In this document: piece after piece, positions 11,280-23,474 of the stretch
Layout of the letters: each line of letters starts with the position of its first letter
Numbering within the stretch: the first letter of the stretch is position 1
Origin: Sinotaia quadrata
Taxonomy: Eukaryota; Mollusca; Gastropoda; Architaenioglossa; Viviparidae
Assembly: GCA_028829895.1 (NCBI GenBank)
Contig: CM054179.1
Coordinates: forward strand, 34,463,617 to 34,527,616
Direction of reading: 5' to 3'
Length of the DNA stretch: 64,000 bases
Made by a program: the position numbers and the translations under genes
Notes under the pieces: model-generated
What the model was told of the DNA's origin: nothing
Seen by the model: only the letters and a program-made list of their open reading frames with translations
Database searches by the model: none

Positions 11280-12960
11280 TTGTAAAGTGTAGCCAGATCG
11301 TATGATTGAAAATTGCCAATCCAGTCTATCATATAAAAGTATGGATAGCTGTATGATTGAAATGTGTCATTCCAGTCTCTTATTGAAATGTGTCTAGCTG
11401 TATGATTGAAAGTTGTCATTTCGGTGTATGTTATAAACGTGTGGCTAGCTATATGATTGAAAGTTGTCATTCTAGTCTATCTTATGTAAGTGTGGATAGC
11501 TGTATGACTGAAAGTTGCCATTTCACTCTATCTTATGAAAATGTGGATAGCTGTATGATTGAAATGTATCATTTCAATCTATCGTATAAACGTGTGGTTA
11601 TAGTATGACTGAAAGATGCCATTCCACTCTATCATATAAAAGTAATACTAATTGTATGATTCAAAGTTGCCAATCCAGTCTATCTGTGTGATTGAAATTG
11701 TCATTCAGCCTATCTTATAAAGGTATGGCTATTTGTATGAATGAACGTTGTCATTTCGGCCTATATTGTAAAAGTGTGGCTAGTATATGATTGAAAGTTG
11801 CCATTCCAGTCTATACTATAAAAGCGTGCCTAATTGTGTGATTGAAAGTTGTCAGTTCGCTCTATATTATAAAGGTGTAGCCAGTTATATGATTGAAAAT
11901 TGCCAATCCAGTCTATCTTATAAAAATTAGCTTAAATGTGAAAGTTGTCAGGTTATCCTCCTTTATTAATGTATTGTCAGATTTCAGATTTAGTCTGGAT
12001 GTTTTGAATTTTGTCTCGTATGTGTGCTGTTAACTTTAGGAAATAAAGTCGTCATTATTTTCAGTCTGTACTGACAAAGTGTGGCTGGTTTTAGGAAATG
12101 AAGATAAAGTTAAATTGTTATCTAAGTCTGTCTTATAAAAATGTATCAGCTTTAGAGATATAGATTGTAGGTTCAGTCTAGTTATAAAAGCGTGGCCATC
12201 GTTAGATTTGGACTTTGTCAGTTCAATATTTGTTACAAAAATGTGGCTGTCTTTAGAGTTCGAAGTCTCAGTTCGGCCTATGTTGTAAAAGGGTAGCTGT
12301 CTTCAGAGTTGGAAGTTGTCCCTTCAGTCTATGTTGTAAAAGGGTAGCTGTCTTCAGAGTTGGAAGTTGTCCCTTCAGTCTATGTTGTAAAAGGGTAGCT
12401 GTCTTAAGAGTTGGAAGTTGTCCCTTCAGTCTATGTTGTAAAAGGGTAGCTGTCTTCAGAGTTGGAAGTTGTCCCTTCAGTCTATGTTATAAAAGGGTGG
12501 TTTTCTATAGAGTTGGAAGCTATCAGTGTGGTTTTCTCTAGAGTTGAAAGTTGCCAGTTTGATCTATGTGTAAAAGTGCGGCTATCTTTAGAGATGGAAT
12601 TTGTTAGCTTGATCTATTTTGTAAAAATGTGGCTATCTTTAGAGTAGGAATCTGTCAGTTTGGTCTACTTTATGGCTTCTTTTAGAGTCGGACGTTGTCA
12701 CTTTGGTCTAAGTTATAAACGTGTGGCTGTCTTTAGGAAGTTGTCACTTTGGTCTAAGTTATAAAAGTGTGGCTGTCTTTAGGAAGCTGTCAGTTTGGTC
12801 TATTTTGTAAAAGTGTGACTGTTTTTAGAACTGGAAGCTGTCAGTTCAGTCTAGTTGTAAAAGTGTGGATATACTTAGTGTAGGAAGTTGTCAGTTTGGT
12901 CTATGATGTGTAGACGCGTGCTAGTTTTAAGCCTGAAAGCTAGAGTTCAATGTTAGCTTC
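11280..12960. repeat. Large 51 bp satellite, roughly 30 units in two sub-families
   Basis: First block (11280-11950): units TATGATTGAAAGTTGTCATT...CTTATAAAAGTGTGGCTAGCTG, for example starting at 11401, 11452 and 11503 (51 bp step). Second block (~12060-12960): related 51 bp units AGAGTTGGAAGTTGTCCCTT...TTGTAAAAGGGTAGCTGTCTTC, almost identical between 12290 and 12480 and decayed elsewhere. The shared core (GTTGTCA..TCAGTCTAT.TTATAAAAGTGTGGCT) shows that both come from one ancestor. Because 51 is divisible by three, short ORFs on both strands (61-72 codons) arise without coding meaning. Confidence 0.92.
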
Positions 12961-13809
12961 AGGGATGTTGAGAGTTCAGTTTATCTTGTATATGTTTAGA
13001 AACGAAGCTGCGTTTCAGGAAAAAAAACATTTCGTGGTGAACATTCAGTTTAAACTTGATTTTTACAGGTTATCGTAACTTGCTCTCTGCTACTTTCTTG
13101 ATGGTCATGCTTTTCACTATGTTGACCCATCTCGACTGTCTGGTCTACTTCGGCAAGACTGTCCGTTTTCAAATTTTCTATTGATTAATAAGTTGAGAGT
13201 ATAACGCAAATGTTCAATGAATGTGTGTATTTTAAGTAGACAATTCATTTGAGTAGATATGAAAACCCCATCTGTATTTCGATAATTGCTCAGTTGTTAA
13301 GTTTTAGAATTACAACAAAGAGGAAAATAATTTTACAATACTGGGAAAAAACCCAAACATTAATCAGATATGTAAAAATACACCACTTTTAAATTAATGA
13401 ATATTTTGATCTTGGAGATTAAAGAATGAAGTAAATAACAGTACAATAGGGCTGCTATACGAGACGTCTGCAACTTACTTCATTTATGAGGAACGTTTCC
13501 GGCCTAAGCAGATTTCGCGCTGGGGATTTCTTCTGAAATAACGCCAGGTATAGCAAGGGATTCCTAGATGATTAATCATGTACATAAAGCAGGTGTGAGT
13601 ATTCTGCACGCTTTGCATCAGCTCTACTTACTAAATGCTAAATCAGTATGTTAATAATTTGAACACTAATGTTTACAGTTACCTTTAAAAAAATGAAAGC
13701 GCCCTGGTTTAGGTATGTATATTCTAATAAATATTTTCTCTAACGTAATTACAAGCACATCGATTCCTTGATATTTTTAATTAGAATATGAAACTAATGC
13801 ATTAATTAT
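12961..13809. other. AT-rich unique sequence, no gene seen
   Basis: No ORF, RNA gene or element recognised. A small pocket of higher G+C lies at 13455-13560. Confidence 0.55.
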
Positions 13810-13945
13810 GTACTAATGATGTATTAGGAATGTGCTTGCGATGTGCTAATGATGTATTAGGAATGTGCTTGCGATGTGCTAATGATGTATTAGGAATGTG
13901 CTTGCGATGTGCTAATGATGTATTAGGAATGTGCTTGCGATGTGC
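13810..13945. repeat. 33 bp minisatellite, 4 copies
   Basis: Units GTGCTAATGATGTATTAGGA start at 13810 (with an A variant), 13843, 13876 and 13909. The copies are otherwise identical, which suggests recent expansion. Confidence 0.95.
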
Positions 13946-15248
13946 TGGACTACACTAATATATATTATTATCCTTAAAATGTAGTTTTATCTAAGTGCCA
14001 TCCGCACGAAATGTCCGCCGAGCAAGATAAACTGACAAAAAAAAATTATCTACCAATCAAAAAGAAAATTAAAACTCCAGGAATGAAAGTTATATAATCT
14101 TCATGATCTACAATTTATCTTGATATAGATAATAATGCCATTAATTAAATCACACAGGTATATCGACGAATTGAAACTCAGTAGGGAATTACATCGTACA
14201 TATATGTGAAATTAATTAATCAAATCGGACAGTTCAGTCAGAAACTAGTAAAGAAAGTGATATTCATCAAATTGCACATATAACTTTACAACAAAAGAAT
14301 ATTACTGTAACACTGAATTAAACTGTACATATAACTTTACAAATGAAATTGTATTATTGTGAAAATTAATTAAATTGCCCATATAGCTAAATAATGCAAA
14401 AATGGCGGGGTAAGATAAAGGCGGAGAGGTAGATAATTTTTTTAAATAATTTATAAAGAATGACCAAATTTGCCCATAATATAAATTATGTTATGTTATT
14501 ATGCGTTATGGTGCATAATTAGCATACTGAGTGTACGATGAGTGGGTTACCAAGTAAACGAAGCAAAAAGAGGAACTTCCTTATTCCTCAATAAACTATT
14601 GACTTATGTTTACCAGTTTTCATTTCATGGCCGAGGATATTATGTTATTAGTGTTATATTTTGCTAGTTCGCATTTATAATAAAACTATTTTATTGACAT
14701 AAAATGCACCAGTCAACAATCATTTGTTTTTAAAATACTCTTTTAGAAGATGAGATATCCATTAGAGTGAAAATAAAGAAATGCAAATGCAAAATTTATC
14801 AGCCCACTCCCATGGTGCATCAGCGCTCTTTTGAGGACACCAACTTTTACAATTGGATTAATGGTACAAGTTTCAAAGTAGTACAGACATAAGTAAATAT
14901 CTTATGTTGAAGTTTGTATAACCTGGAAATTTCCTTTTCCTTCAAGCTTTTTTTTCTTCTGTAGATTTCTATTCATAGCATTGATAACAGTAATTTTCTT
15001 GAAAGGACTGCTTGTTAACAGCTCACTCTGGCCTCTTTCCCTTGAAACCAGAATTATTCTTTTGGCATTTACTGAGAGGGGAGAGATACGTTGAACCAAC
15101 TTTCATACTGGTTGTCATTAGCAGATGCAACACTGGCTGCACACTGGCTCTGTGGATATGGAAGATGTTGTCGCTGGCTCTTTGGGTTCCCTTTCTGTCA
15201 TTTCTACTACAAATAATCACTACAAAAATGTTTGGATTAAAAAGAGAT
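13946..15248. other. AT-rich sequence with a faint degenerate repeat; no gene seen
   Basis: From 14150 to 14400 phrases like TTAATTAAATTGCACATATAACTTTACAA recur at roughly 65 bp spacing, a worn tandem repeat. The rest is unique. ORFs at 14902-15099 and 15012-15563 owe their length to the adjacent CA/CG tract. Confidence 0.5.
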
Positions 15249-15249
15249 A

Positions 15250-15261
15250 TCGCGCGCACGC

Positions 15262-15310
<49 letters not shown>

Positions 15311-15396
15311 CACACACACATACACACATACACACAGACACACACACAGACACACACACACACAAACACACGCGCGCACACACACACACATACACA
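15250..15396. repeat. Compound (CGCA)n/(CA)n microsatellite
   Basis: Starts as CGCG/CGCACG, becomes (GCAC)n, then (CA)n with AGAC and ATAC interruptions. Alternating purine-pyrimidine sequence of this kind can adopt Z-DNA. It explains the overlapping THTH- and VCVC-type ORFs on both strands. Confidence 0.96.
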
Positions 15397-16977
15397 AACT
15401 TCAAGTCTCGTGTGTTAGCATGTGTATGTTTTATCAGCTGATTATTCAAGTGTTTTCGTTTGAAGGACTATTGCAGTACAAATACACATGCTTGAAACAG
15501 TTAAACAATATAAAATTGCGATTTATCAAGATTATTCAAATATCTTATCAAGATGGAACTTAAACTTTTAAAGTGCTTCTCAAGCAAATAAAAGTAACGT
15601 TTAACTTGAACTCTGTGAAAACCTTGTGAGATTAGTCTGCTCCGGATTGTCTTTTTGCTAGATCATTCGAATGACGAGATAACAAAAATATAAAGCTAAT
15701 CGTTGCGTGTTTAATAAATTATTTGAAATACTTTGTATACTGGTGTTTCCATAGCAAGCTGAAATGTGTGACTACTAATTTATTATGTTAAATTGTACAA
15801 CATAGTTTGAAATTTTATCAAATTTAATTTGAATCGTTTTCTTGCTCACAATTGTTGTGGTTGGACATTTCTGACCTGAGTTAACGTTCTCTTTTGCATA
15901 CAATTTTGCAAGTCGGACCACCGTTTCGTACGCTCTTTAGTAGCATTTGTTTCCAACATAAAGCCATTTTGGCATGAATGGCTGCCAATTGAAAGACAAT
16001 TTATGGCCTCTTGAATTGCTTGCCTTTAATATGTAGTTTCTTCAACATGACACATGCTGCAAGATTAAAGTAAAATATTGAATCTTAATAAGTTGTATCA
16101 ATTAGTATCAAGCAAATAATTGTATCTGAAAGCGAATCTTCATGAGTTATAATTAGGTTCTAAATAATGTTTCTATTGCCACTGTCATATTCTAACCACT
16201 ACCTTCTGTATAATTAAATTATAAAATAAATGAAAACTGCTTCCACTTTTAAATCTATCATCACTTTGCGCATATCCCAAAATATGTAGGAAACCATAAT
16301 TGAAAATTACAATCTGACCCCGGGGGTCAATTACTCCAACATATGCAACACAGGAGTTTCCAACACATGTTGATGACATTGATGATGATGGTAGCATGCA
16401 TAGGCGAGAGTTTAATTACTGAATTGGTTAGAAAGTGTACAACATTTTCTTATTCCCATTTATTATCGTCAGGCTAAAAACGTTGCTTTTGAGAATAGAA
16501 TCCTTCACAGCACAATTCAGTGAGCGAAATAAAACTACATTCAGTAGATATTCGGTAGATATTTTCACCATTACCATTTGGGCAGATATTGTCTCCCTTG
16601 GCTAAGTAATAATTACGCCAAGGTAAAAAGGCTCCTAATAGACTAGCTTTGTCTATCAAAAGTGTGAAAAATCTATTCCACTATGCAATGCAGGAATTAT
16701 AAATTATATTGTAGACATATTATTGATTCATTAGTACTAATTTATAAAAGGTTTAATGAAACCGTTTGTGTCAGCAATTGTTAGATCAATGTTTATTATA
16801 TTTCATTGTACGATTAAAGCAATCAATCAATTGTCCTTTTGTAAATTAACACACATGATTATCGTCATAAAATTCATGTCCTTTGAACAATATTGATAAC
16901 ATTGCTGATTGTGTTTAAATATTGTACATGTGTTTAAGTACTGTGCATTACTAGTATAATGACTGAGAGGCAGATCA

Positions 16978-16979
<2 letters not shown>
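15397..16979. other. AT-rich unique sequence, no gene seen
   Basis: No recognised gene. Small minus-strand ORFs (70 codons at 16185-16397, 61 codons at 16474-16659) have no motif. CCCGGGGG-like sequence near 16320 is isolated. Confidence 0.55.

Positions 16980-17015
<36 letters not shown>
16980..17015. repeat. (TA)n microsatellite
   Basis: About 18 TA dinucleotides in a row. Confidence 0.97.
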
Positions 17016-17019
<4 letters not shown>

Positions 17020-17649
17020 TATCATATAAACTAACGTCTTATCACTTCTTTCATGTCAACCTACTAAATAACCTTGTTTGTTAACCAGAAGTTATCATGA
17101 ATAATGGCGTGCCTGTGTGCATGTGTCAGAGAGAGCTGTATTCGTTTGTGGTAGAGTGAAATCATTAAAAGTAAATGTAACCACTTTTCCTAAGAGGGCA
17201 GCATATGACAGCTGTAATGACACTATAGCTATGTTCTCCAGCATACACACAAGGGGTACCACAGCCATTGTATATGTAATCATAGCCAGTCAACATGAGC
17301 TGATGAGGAGGCCTGCCCTCTAGTGCAACTAAGTCAACAACTTTGCTGCTGTCACTGAAGTCACTGACTATTTTAGAATTGACATTATTTTTCTACTTAC
17401 ATTCTAGACCATCTAGATGATCAATAGGAAGTGACATTCTAGTATCTTAATAAAGTACCAATCATTTTCAGACTCTTAACTATTTATTAATAAATACTAA
17501 CCACATTTACTGATAAGTTCAATTACAATGCTCGATTCACAAATGAACGTGATCTGGTAGAGTATAGTAGTCACTGCAGAAAAAAGCGGATCAAAATCAT
17601 CAAAGATACTAAAAGGCACGCTCTTCTCTGCAAAAGTCAAATTAAGGGT
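17016..17649. other. Unique AT-rich sequence, no gene seen
   Basis: Opposed 62- and 68-codon ORFs overlap at 17095-17323 without motifs. Nothing else is recognisable. Confidence 0.5.
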
Positions 17650-18221
17650 AACACTAAATTGCAGGTATATTGTATCACTAAACTCTTTTATCTCTTACAA
17701 ACATTCTCAACTTACAAAGCCTGCAACAATAACCATTAGCCCAATACACATGCAGCATAAAAATATAGCATCGATCAAAATCCATAAGTATAATGTACAG
17801 CATAAAGAAATAATGGTTCAAATGCTGTATTCTCTAAATTCAGATTATAGATCAATAAGAAATATGTACGAAATATTTCTAAGTTCATTCTTTCTCATAG
17901 GTCAGTTAACTAACTTACCATAAGCTAACGATTGCCTTTATGACCGGACTCAAGTTATGTCAAAATAAAAGTGGTTAGAATATAGGACTTTCTTCAACAA
18001 TTTACCTTTTGGTCCATCTCCATTGGATGAACAAGTATGAAACTATTAGTCAGAAAACTACTCACCTGCTTGGAACTGGTTTGAATTGCATGTCTAGCAT
18101 ATTCTTTACCTGAGTTGTTTACTCCAACTCTGACACTTAACAATGTCAACATAAGCGGTGCCCATTTAACAATTTATATAACAATTAACTTTGGAAATAG
18201 GGATAACTCCACCACAATACA
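17650..18221 (-). mobile_element. Dispersed LTR family, copy on minus strand (3' truncated)
   Basis: The reverse complement starts TGTATTGTGGTGGAG at 18221 and runs through TTAATTGTTATATAAATTG, the AACTCAGGTAAAG block, GGAATTAGTCC-type blocks and TTCTAACCACTTTTATTTTGAC. These occur in the same order in the plus-strand copies at 45845 and 56390. It stops matching near 17650, after the TTGTAAGTTGAGAATG block. No coding capacity. This copy shows the cleanest LTR 5' terminus in the window. Confidence 0.72.
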
Positions 18222-18448
18222 CTAAGCAACTCATAATGGAAACTATTCAGAATTTGACGTACTATGCACATGGCATTGGGAAACACTCAGAACTAGATGT
18301 ACTATATTAATGTGAGTTCGAATACTCAGAATTAGATACATCAATTTTTAGTGGAAAATACATTAAATATATTTTTTATGTTAATGACACTGGGAAATGA
18401 TCAGAATTATATAAACTAATTAATGGTAGTGGGAAATAGTAATATTTA

Positions 18449-18450
<2 letters not shown>
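18222..18450. repeat. Degenerate ~60 bp repeat beside LTR copy
   Basis: Phrases like TGG.A.TGGGAAA.ACTCAGAATTAGAT.TACTA recur three to four times up to the CA tract. A similar 'GCAGTGGGAAAT' phrase follows the second LTR copy near 20000, hinting that both LTRs and their flank were duplicated together. Confidence 0.5.
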
Positions 18451-18503
<53 letters not shown>

Positions 18504-18507
18504 ACAT
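18451..18507. repeat. (CA)n microsatellite
   Basis: Nearly pure CA, with one ACTCAC interruption near the end. Confidence 0.97.
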
Positions 18508-19329
18508 GTTTTCCACCTATGGTAATAAATTGTGACAGTAAATGTTTTATCTCTTCCAAAAGACAAACATTTACCGTCTCACATTATTACTACAGGTGGA
18601 AAACATTTTACTAAAGGAGAAGAAAACCCCATCTTTAATCTATATTTAGCAAGCAACATCCAATAACTTCTCCAAGATAAGGTTATCAATATGTGTAAGA
18701 AGATCAATAAATTTAAAAATACTTTTTAAAATCATCAATCAAATGAACTTATAACAAATAAATTGAAAAAAAATTACATGAATATTTCCACGAAACCTCA
18801 TTCTAATATTTTAAATATCTATTCACTTTTATATCCTAACACAATTCAATAGATTAGTTTTAATATATATAACAGGATAGTTTTTATCAGAGATTAAAAT
18901 GGACTTATTAGAGATAAGTGATAATGGTTTGTACTTAATCTGATTATATGGCAGTCTCAATAGTTTTTCACATGCTTTTGTAACAAAGTCACAAGTTATT
19001 TGTTCGGTTATTACTGTCAGTTCCACGTGATTCCCTCCTCACATTGTGGGACACTGATTCGTGCTATTCTCTCGAGGCTATCCTGGTGCTCCTTCATTGT
19101 ACTAGCTCCATCAAACAGAACAATTGTAACAATTTCCAGTAACTTCAATGTACCAGAAATTATTGAATGTAGTCAGCATACCTTGCCACCATAAATCAAA
19201 GGAGAGTAGACTTTCTCATATCTACTATTAACATGGCAGTTCATAATCAGTAAACCAGGAAATTCAGATAATACAAAGAAAGGCTGTTTTTCCCTGTAAA
19301 ATATACTCAGGAAGCAAATGCTAAGTTTC
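18508..19329. other. Unique AT-rich sequence, no gene seen
   Basis: Separates two reverse-strand LTR copies. GTTTTCCACCT at ~18510 and AGGTGGAAAAC at ~18594 form a short inverted pair. No gene. Confidence 0.5.
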
Positions 19330-19949
19330 CATTTTATTACTTTTTAACTCCATTCTTTCTTACATTCAACTTACAGTTTCCTGAAACAGTATTTATTAGC
19401 CAGATACCCACACACAGCATAATAATTTATGAACTAGAAACAATATCAAGTGTGTAGCATACTGCATATAAGCTTTATAGTTCACAATCTGTAGAAATAA
19501 TAGTAATAACACTCATCTAATGCATCTCTAAAACACAAGCATAGCAAATCGATAGCAAAATTACATGAACTATTTCTAATCTCTCTCAGTCAGTCAGTTA
19601 ACTCACAATAAAGCTAATGGCCGCCTTTCATGACCGGACTTCTTGCAACACTAAATTCAAGTTATTAGACAATAGAACTCTCTACAACATGTATATTTTT
19701 ATCTCACCCGTTGGCTGGCACGTTCTCGTAAATCTTAACCATTGGATAATAAAAACTACTCATTCACTTGTAACTGGTTTGCATTGCATCAGCAATTTCT
19801 AGCATATTTTCAACTCCAATGTTTACTCTAACTCTGATACACACACAAAAGGTATATCATAAAGAATGTGCATCGTCGGAAATTTAACAATTTATATAAC
19901 AATTATGTCTAGATTTAGGGATAGGCAAATTTACTCCTCCACAATTATA
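19330..19949 (-). mobile_element. Dispersed LTR family, second minus-strand copy
   Basis: The reverse complement begins near 19949 with ATTGTGGAGGAGTAAATTTGCC, then TTGTTATATAAATTG, and passes through the same ordered blocks as 17650-18221 and 37822-39409 (for example GGCTAATAAATACTGTTTCAGGAAACTG near 19380). It ends near 19330. Same orientation as its neighbour 1.7 kb away. Confidence 0.72.
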
Positions 19950-20895
19950 TATGCCTTTTTTTTGATACTGAAACATTGAATCAGGCATATTTTTTCAATG
20001 GCAGTGGGAAATTCAATCAATTGTTTTGTGTTAACATCAGTGATGAACATTACTATTTATAAATATTCATAAGTAAGAATATTTTTAGCAACAGTATTAT
20101 TTATTGCTAGTGGCACGTACTAAGGCTTAAATACACTGTAAACTGGGTACACATAGACCCAGCACACTAAGTACAAAACAAGACCCATCAAACGAAAATA
20201 ACAGAGACAGTAAGACGAGGTTCGAAAAGACCCAACAAACAGGAAACATAATGGCGCCGCAAATAAGGTACGGAAAGAATGACAATAAACATTGCATAAG
20301 GGACTCAGCAATTGGAATAAACACGTATTTCAAGAAGTAAGAAAGACAGAAAACGAGTTCAGAGTTAGACACACAGAATAGGCATATAATACTGTTTATT
20401 ATATACGGTTCCCAAAAAGACTGCAAAGAGATACATTGGATCCTTGGAACACACGAGAAACAGTACACTTAGTATATAATGCACACAAGTACACAATGCA
20501 CTTTGTATGAAAACAACTAAAAGAACAATGTACACGTAGACACTTGGACTTTAAGTGTAGAAAGACCAACAAACATGACAAAAACAGAAATCCAATTACT
20601 TGTTATCATTTTCCTGATATATGGTCTAAGATTCACCAAAAACATTTAACAAAATTTTGTCTGTCTAGTATCCAAAAATGAAATCTATTATCAAGTTACA
20701 GTCTAGAAGATAAAATCATTTTCTTATAATTCTTTGGCATACAGACACTTCTCGGAAAAAGAAAATGTCATCAAGAATTCGAAAATGCTTGTCAATCAAT
20801 GTTTATTTTAATTGAAATATAATATACTTGAGTTATTATTTTTGCCACAATTGTCGACAATATTTTATTTCATTGCTAGCTGTTTGCACAGCAAT
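19950..20895. other. AT-rich sequence with degenerate AAGACCCA.CAAAC repeat
   Basis: From 20120 to 20580 phrases such as GTACACATAGACCCAGC, ACAAGACCCATCAAACG and AAAAGACCCAACAAACAGG recur irregularly, suggesting an old purine-rich minisatellite. Minus-strand ORFs (63, 113 and 60 codons) are cysteine- and serine-rich translations of it and are not recognised as a protein. Confidence 0.5.
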
Positions 20896-21650
20896 CTAAG
20901 CCTCTAACAACAATAAAAATTGCAACAGCATACTTATAGATAAAAATTGCGGACTTGACTTTAGCAACAATTTAACAGCGTTATTATAGGTTACATGTTT
21001 GTACGATGACTTCATCAATAATTGTAACGACATGCATTTATAGATTACATGGACAGTGACGTTCATATCACTGTAACATCTTTTATTTAAGGAGCACATA
21101 TTTGCAAGATGACCAATAACATTGTAGTAAAGTGCATTGAAATTCCAACTGTGTACGCTGTTTTGAGACACAGAAATAATGTAAAAATGAAAAACACCAA
21201 TTGTATCAACTGTGTACGCTGTTTTGAGATAGTTATAATGTAAGAAAGCAAAGCGTCAATTGTATCAACTGTGTACGCTGTTTCAAGTACATAAAGGCCT
21301 TAGAATTCACATGTGTGCACTTTGGCTTTTACAGATGTAACATGAATTTATCGATGACAGATATGCAATGGTGACATATAACAGTAACAGCAGTAGTAAA
21401 AACAACATGCATTTAGAGATTGCAATGTGCTCATTTCTTCAAGAACATCAGCAATCAAGACGTACTAAGATATCACAGATATGCATGCTGAATTTTGCAA
21501 CTATAATAAAATGTATTTGCAGATGTGAGTTGTGCACATTAACTTCAACGACAATTGTAATAATAAAAACAGTAGCAACAACATGTATTTAGAGACCATA
21601 GGTGTGCACTATGAGTTCGGCAACATTTAAGTAATGACAATATGCAGTTA
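20896..21650. repeat. Degenerate array with three 59-61 bp young units
   Basis: Units CAACTGTGTACGCTGTTTTG start at 21146, 21207 and 21266. Around them a longer decayed period repeats 'AACGACATGCATTTATAGATTACATG...GTGCAC', for example near 21020, 21400 and 21580. Confidence 0.7.
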
Positions 21651-22331
21651 AACATCGCAGATCTTTTCGCTGAATTGCTTGCTTTTTTTCGCACTGAATA
21701 ATGCTAAAGTCCGGACATGTTTGCAATAAATCTCGTCGTCAGACAGGACTGCCTTTGCTCTTTAACGTGTGCACGTCTTCTATGTTAGTCCCTGTAGGGA
21801 TCAGAAGTTAATCGTTGTTGTCGTCTTTGAAGATAGCGAGCACGCTCTGTGTGGTTAGATTTTGACGACATCCAGACACTAGGCGACAAGAAATGCTTAG
21901 CTAAATGACATTGGCAAAATATAGGAAAGACATTCTAACATAAAGTTTAATTGTACAATGAATTTGTATGTATTTGTTTGTTTATTTTACAGCTAAAGTT
22001 GACTGCTTATTAAGTCGAGCACCAAGCCTGATTTATCAAGCATTCATAGACTAAAATACATCTATTAATACAATTCCTCTTGATTAACTACATTAAGAAA
22101 CATTTACATGTACATTTTAGTAGTGATAGTATTCAAATATACACTAAGGAAGCACAGCGAATAAAATAGCATAATTATAACATTTATTTTATAAAAGTGT
22201 GTAGAAAATCGTACAGTGAATAAAACATGATAGTATCTATCAATCCTAGAAACACTGAGAGAGTGTACTGTATTAGGGATTAAACAAGAACCACTTCAAG
22301 GAATCCAATAACGACATTCTTCTTGTAAGCC
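21651..22331. other. Unique sequence, no gene seen
   Basis: A less AT-rich stretch at 21700-21900 (GTCCGGACATG, CTCGTCGTCAGACAGG) is neither repetitive nor open. The remainder is AT-rich. Confidence 0.5.
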
Positions 22332-22600
22332 TACATTAAGAAACATTCACATTAGTGACATATAGCAATAATACTATACATTAAGAAACATTCACATTAG
22401 TGAAATATAGCAATAATACTGTACATTAAGAAACATTTACATTAGTGAAATATAGCAATAATACTATACATTAAGAAACATTTACATAAGTAAATTATGG
22501 CAATAATACAGTACATTAATAAACAATTATATTAGTAAAATATGGCAATAATACTGTACATTAAGAAACAATCATATTAGTAAAATATGGCAATACTACT
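22332..22600. repeat. 45 bp minisatellite, 6 copies
   Basis: Units TACATTAAGAAACATTCACA start at 22332, 22377, 22422, 22467, 22512 and 22557, an exact 45 bp step. Divergence increases to the right. Confidence 0.95.
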
Positions 22601-23430
22601 GCTTTAATATTCTGTTTGAGATTATACTAGACTTCATCCATATTACGAATCTATTAACCTCTTCCAAAAGAGAAATAATAAATGATACCTTGCTGTTTTA
22701 ATAACTTGTTTTCCGTCTATTTATTCCAATACGGCATCACTCTCAGACGTCTGGCAGTTGAGCCCCTACGCAGGAAGATTCCTGTTCATTCTCTAGGAGT
22801 GGTATGAAACAGAGGGTCATTTCTTATGATAGGCATACATGTTGAACTCAAGCTCTCTCAAGGTGAAAGAAAGATTTCCAACAGCTGAACACTTTCAAAA
22901 TAAATCCATATTATACTTTAGATTTCGAATTAACTGATAAATACAGTATTTTATTAAGTTGATTTGAATATGTGTGAAATTAATTCTTTGGCAAAGAAAA
23001 CAACCTTGAAATAAGCAGAAAGGTTGCTATACAAGTTGTCAAAAGTTTTCTAAGGAATTGTATATCTTTCTGATTATTATTAATTTTATCTTTCTCATCA
23101 TCATTATGTGAAGGCAGGATTTGTCCTTATCTTATTAATATTAAGTGCAGGAAACTGGGTGGCGTCTGAGAGCGATGAGGACGATTGAAGGGAGACCAGT
23201 GTGTCGGGTCGAAAAGCCAGTCATTTATAGAAAGAAATCAGCGTGTAATTAAGTCCCTGGATCCTTCGAAATCTCATGCATTAAGAAAAAAGAAAGGCCT
23301 TAAGCATTGTACGATGTAGAAGAGATTTAAACGATCAAAATGATGAGTAGTTAGACATATACGCCGTATTTGAATGACAAAATGACGTTTTAGGCTGAGA
23401 AGATTTCCCATTAAGAATAGAGCTTTATGA

Positions 23431-23474
<44 letters not shown>

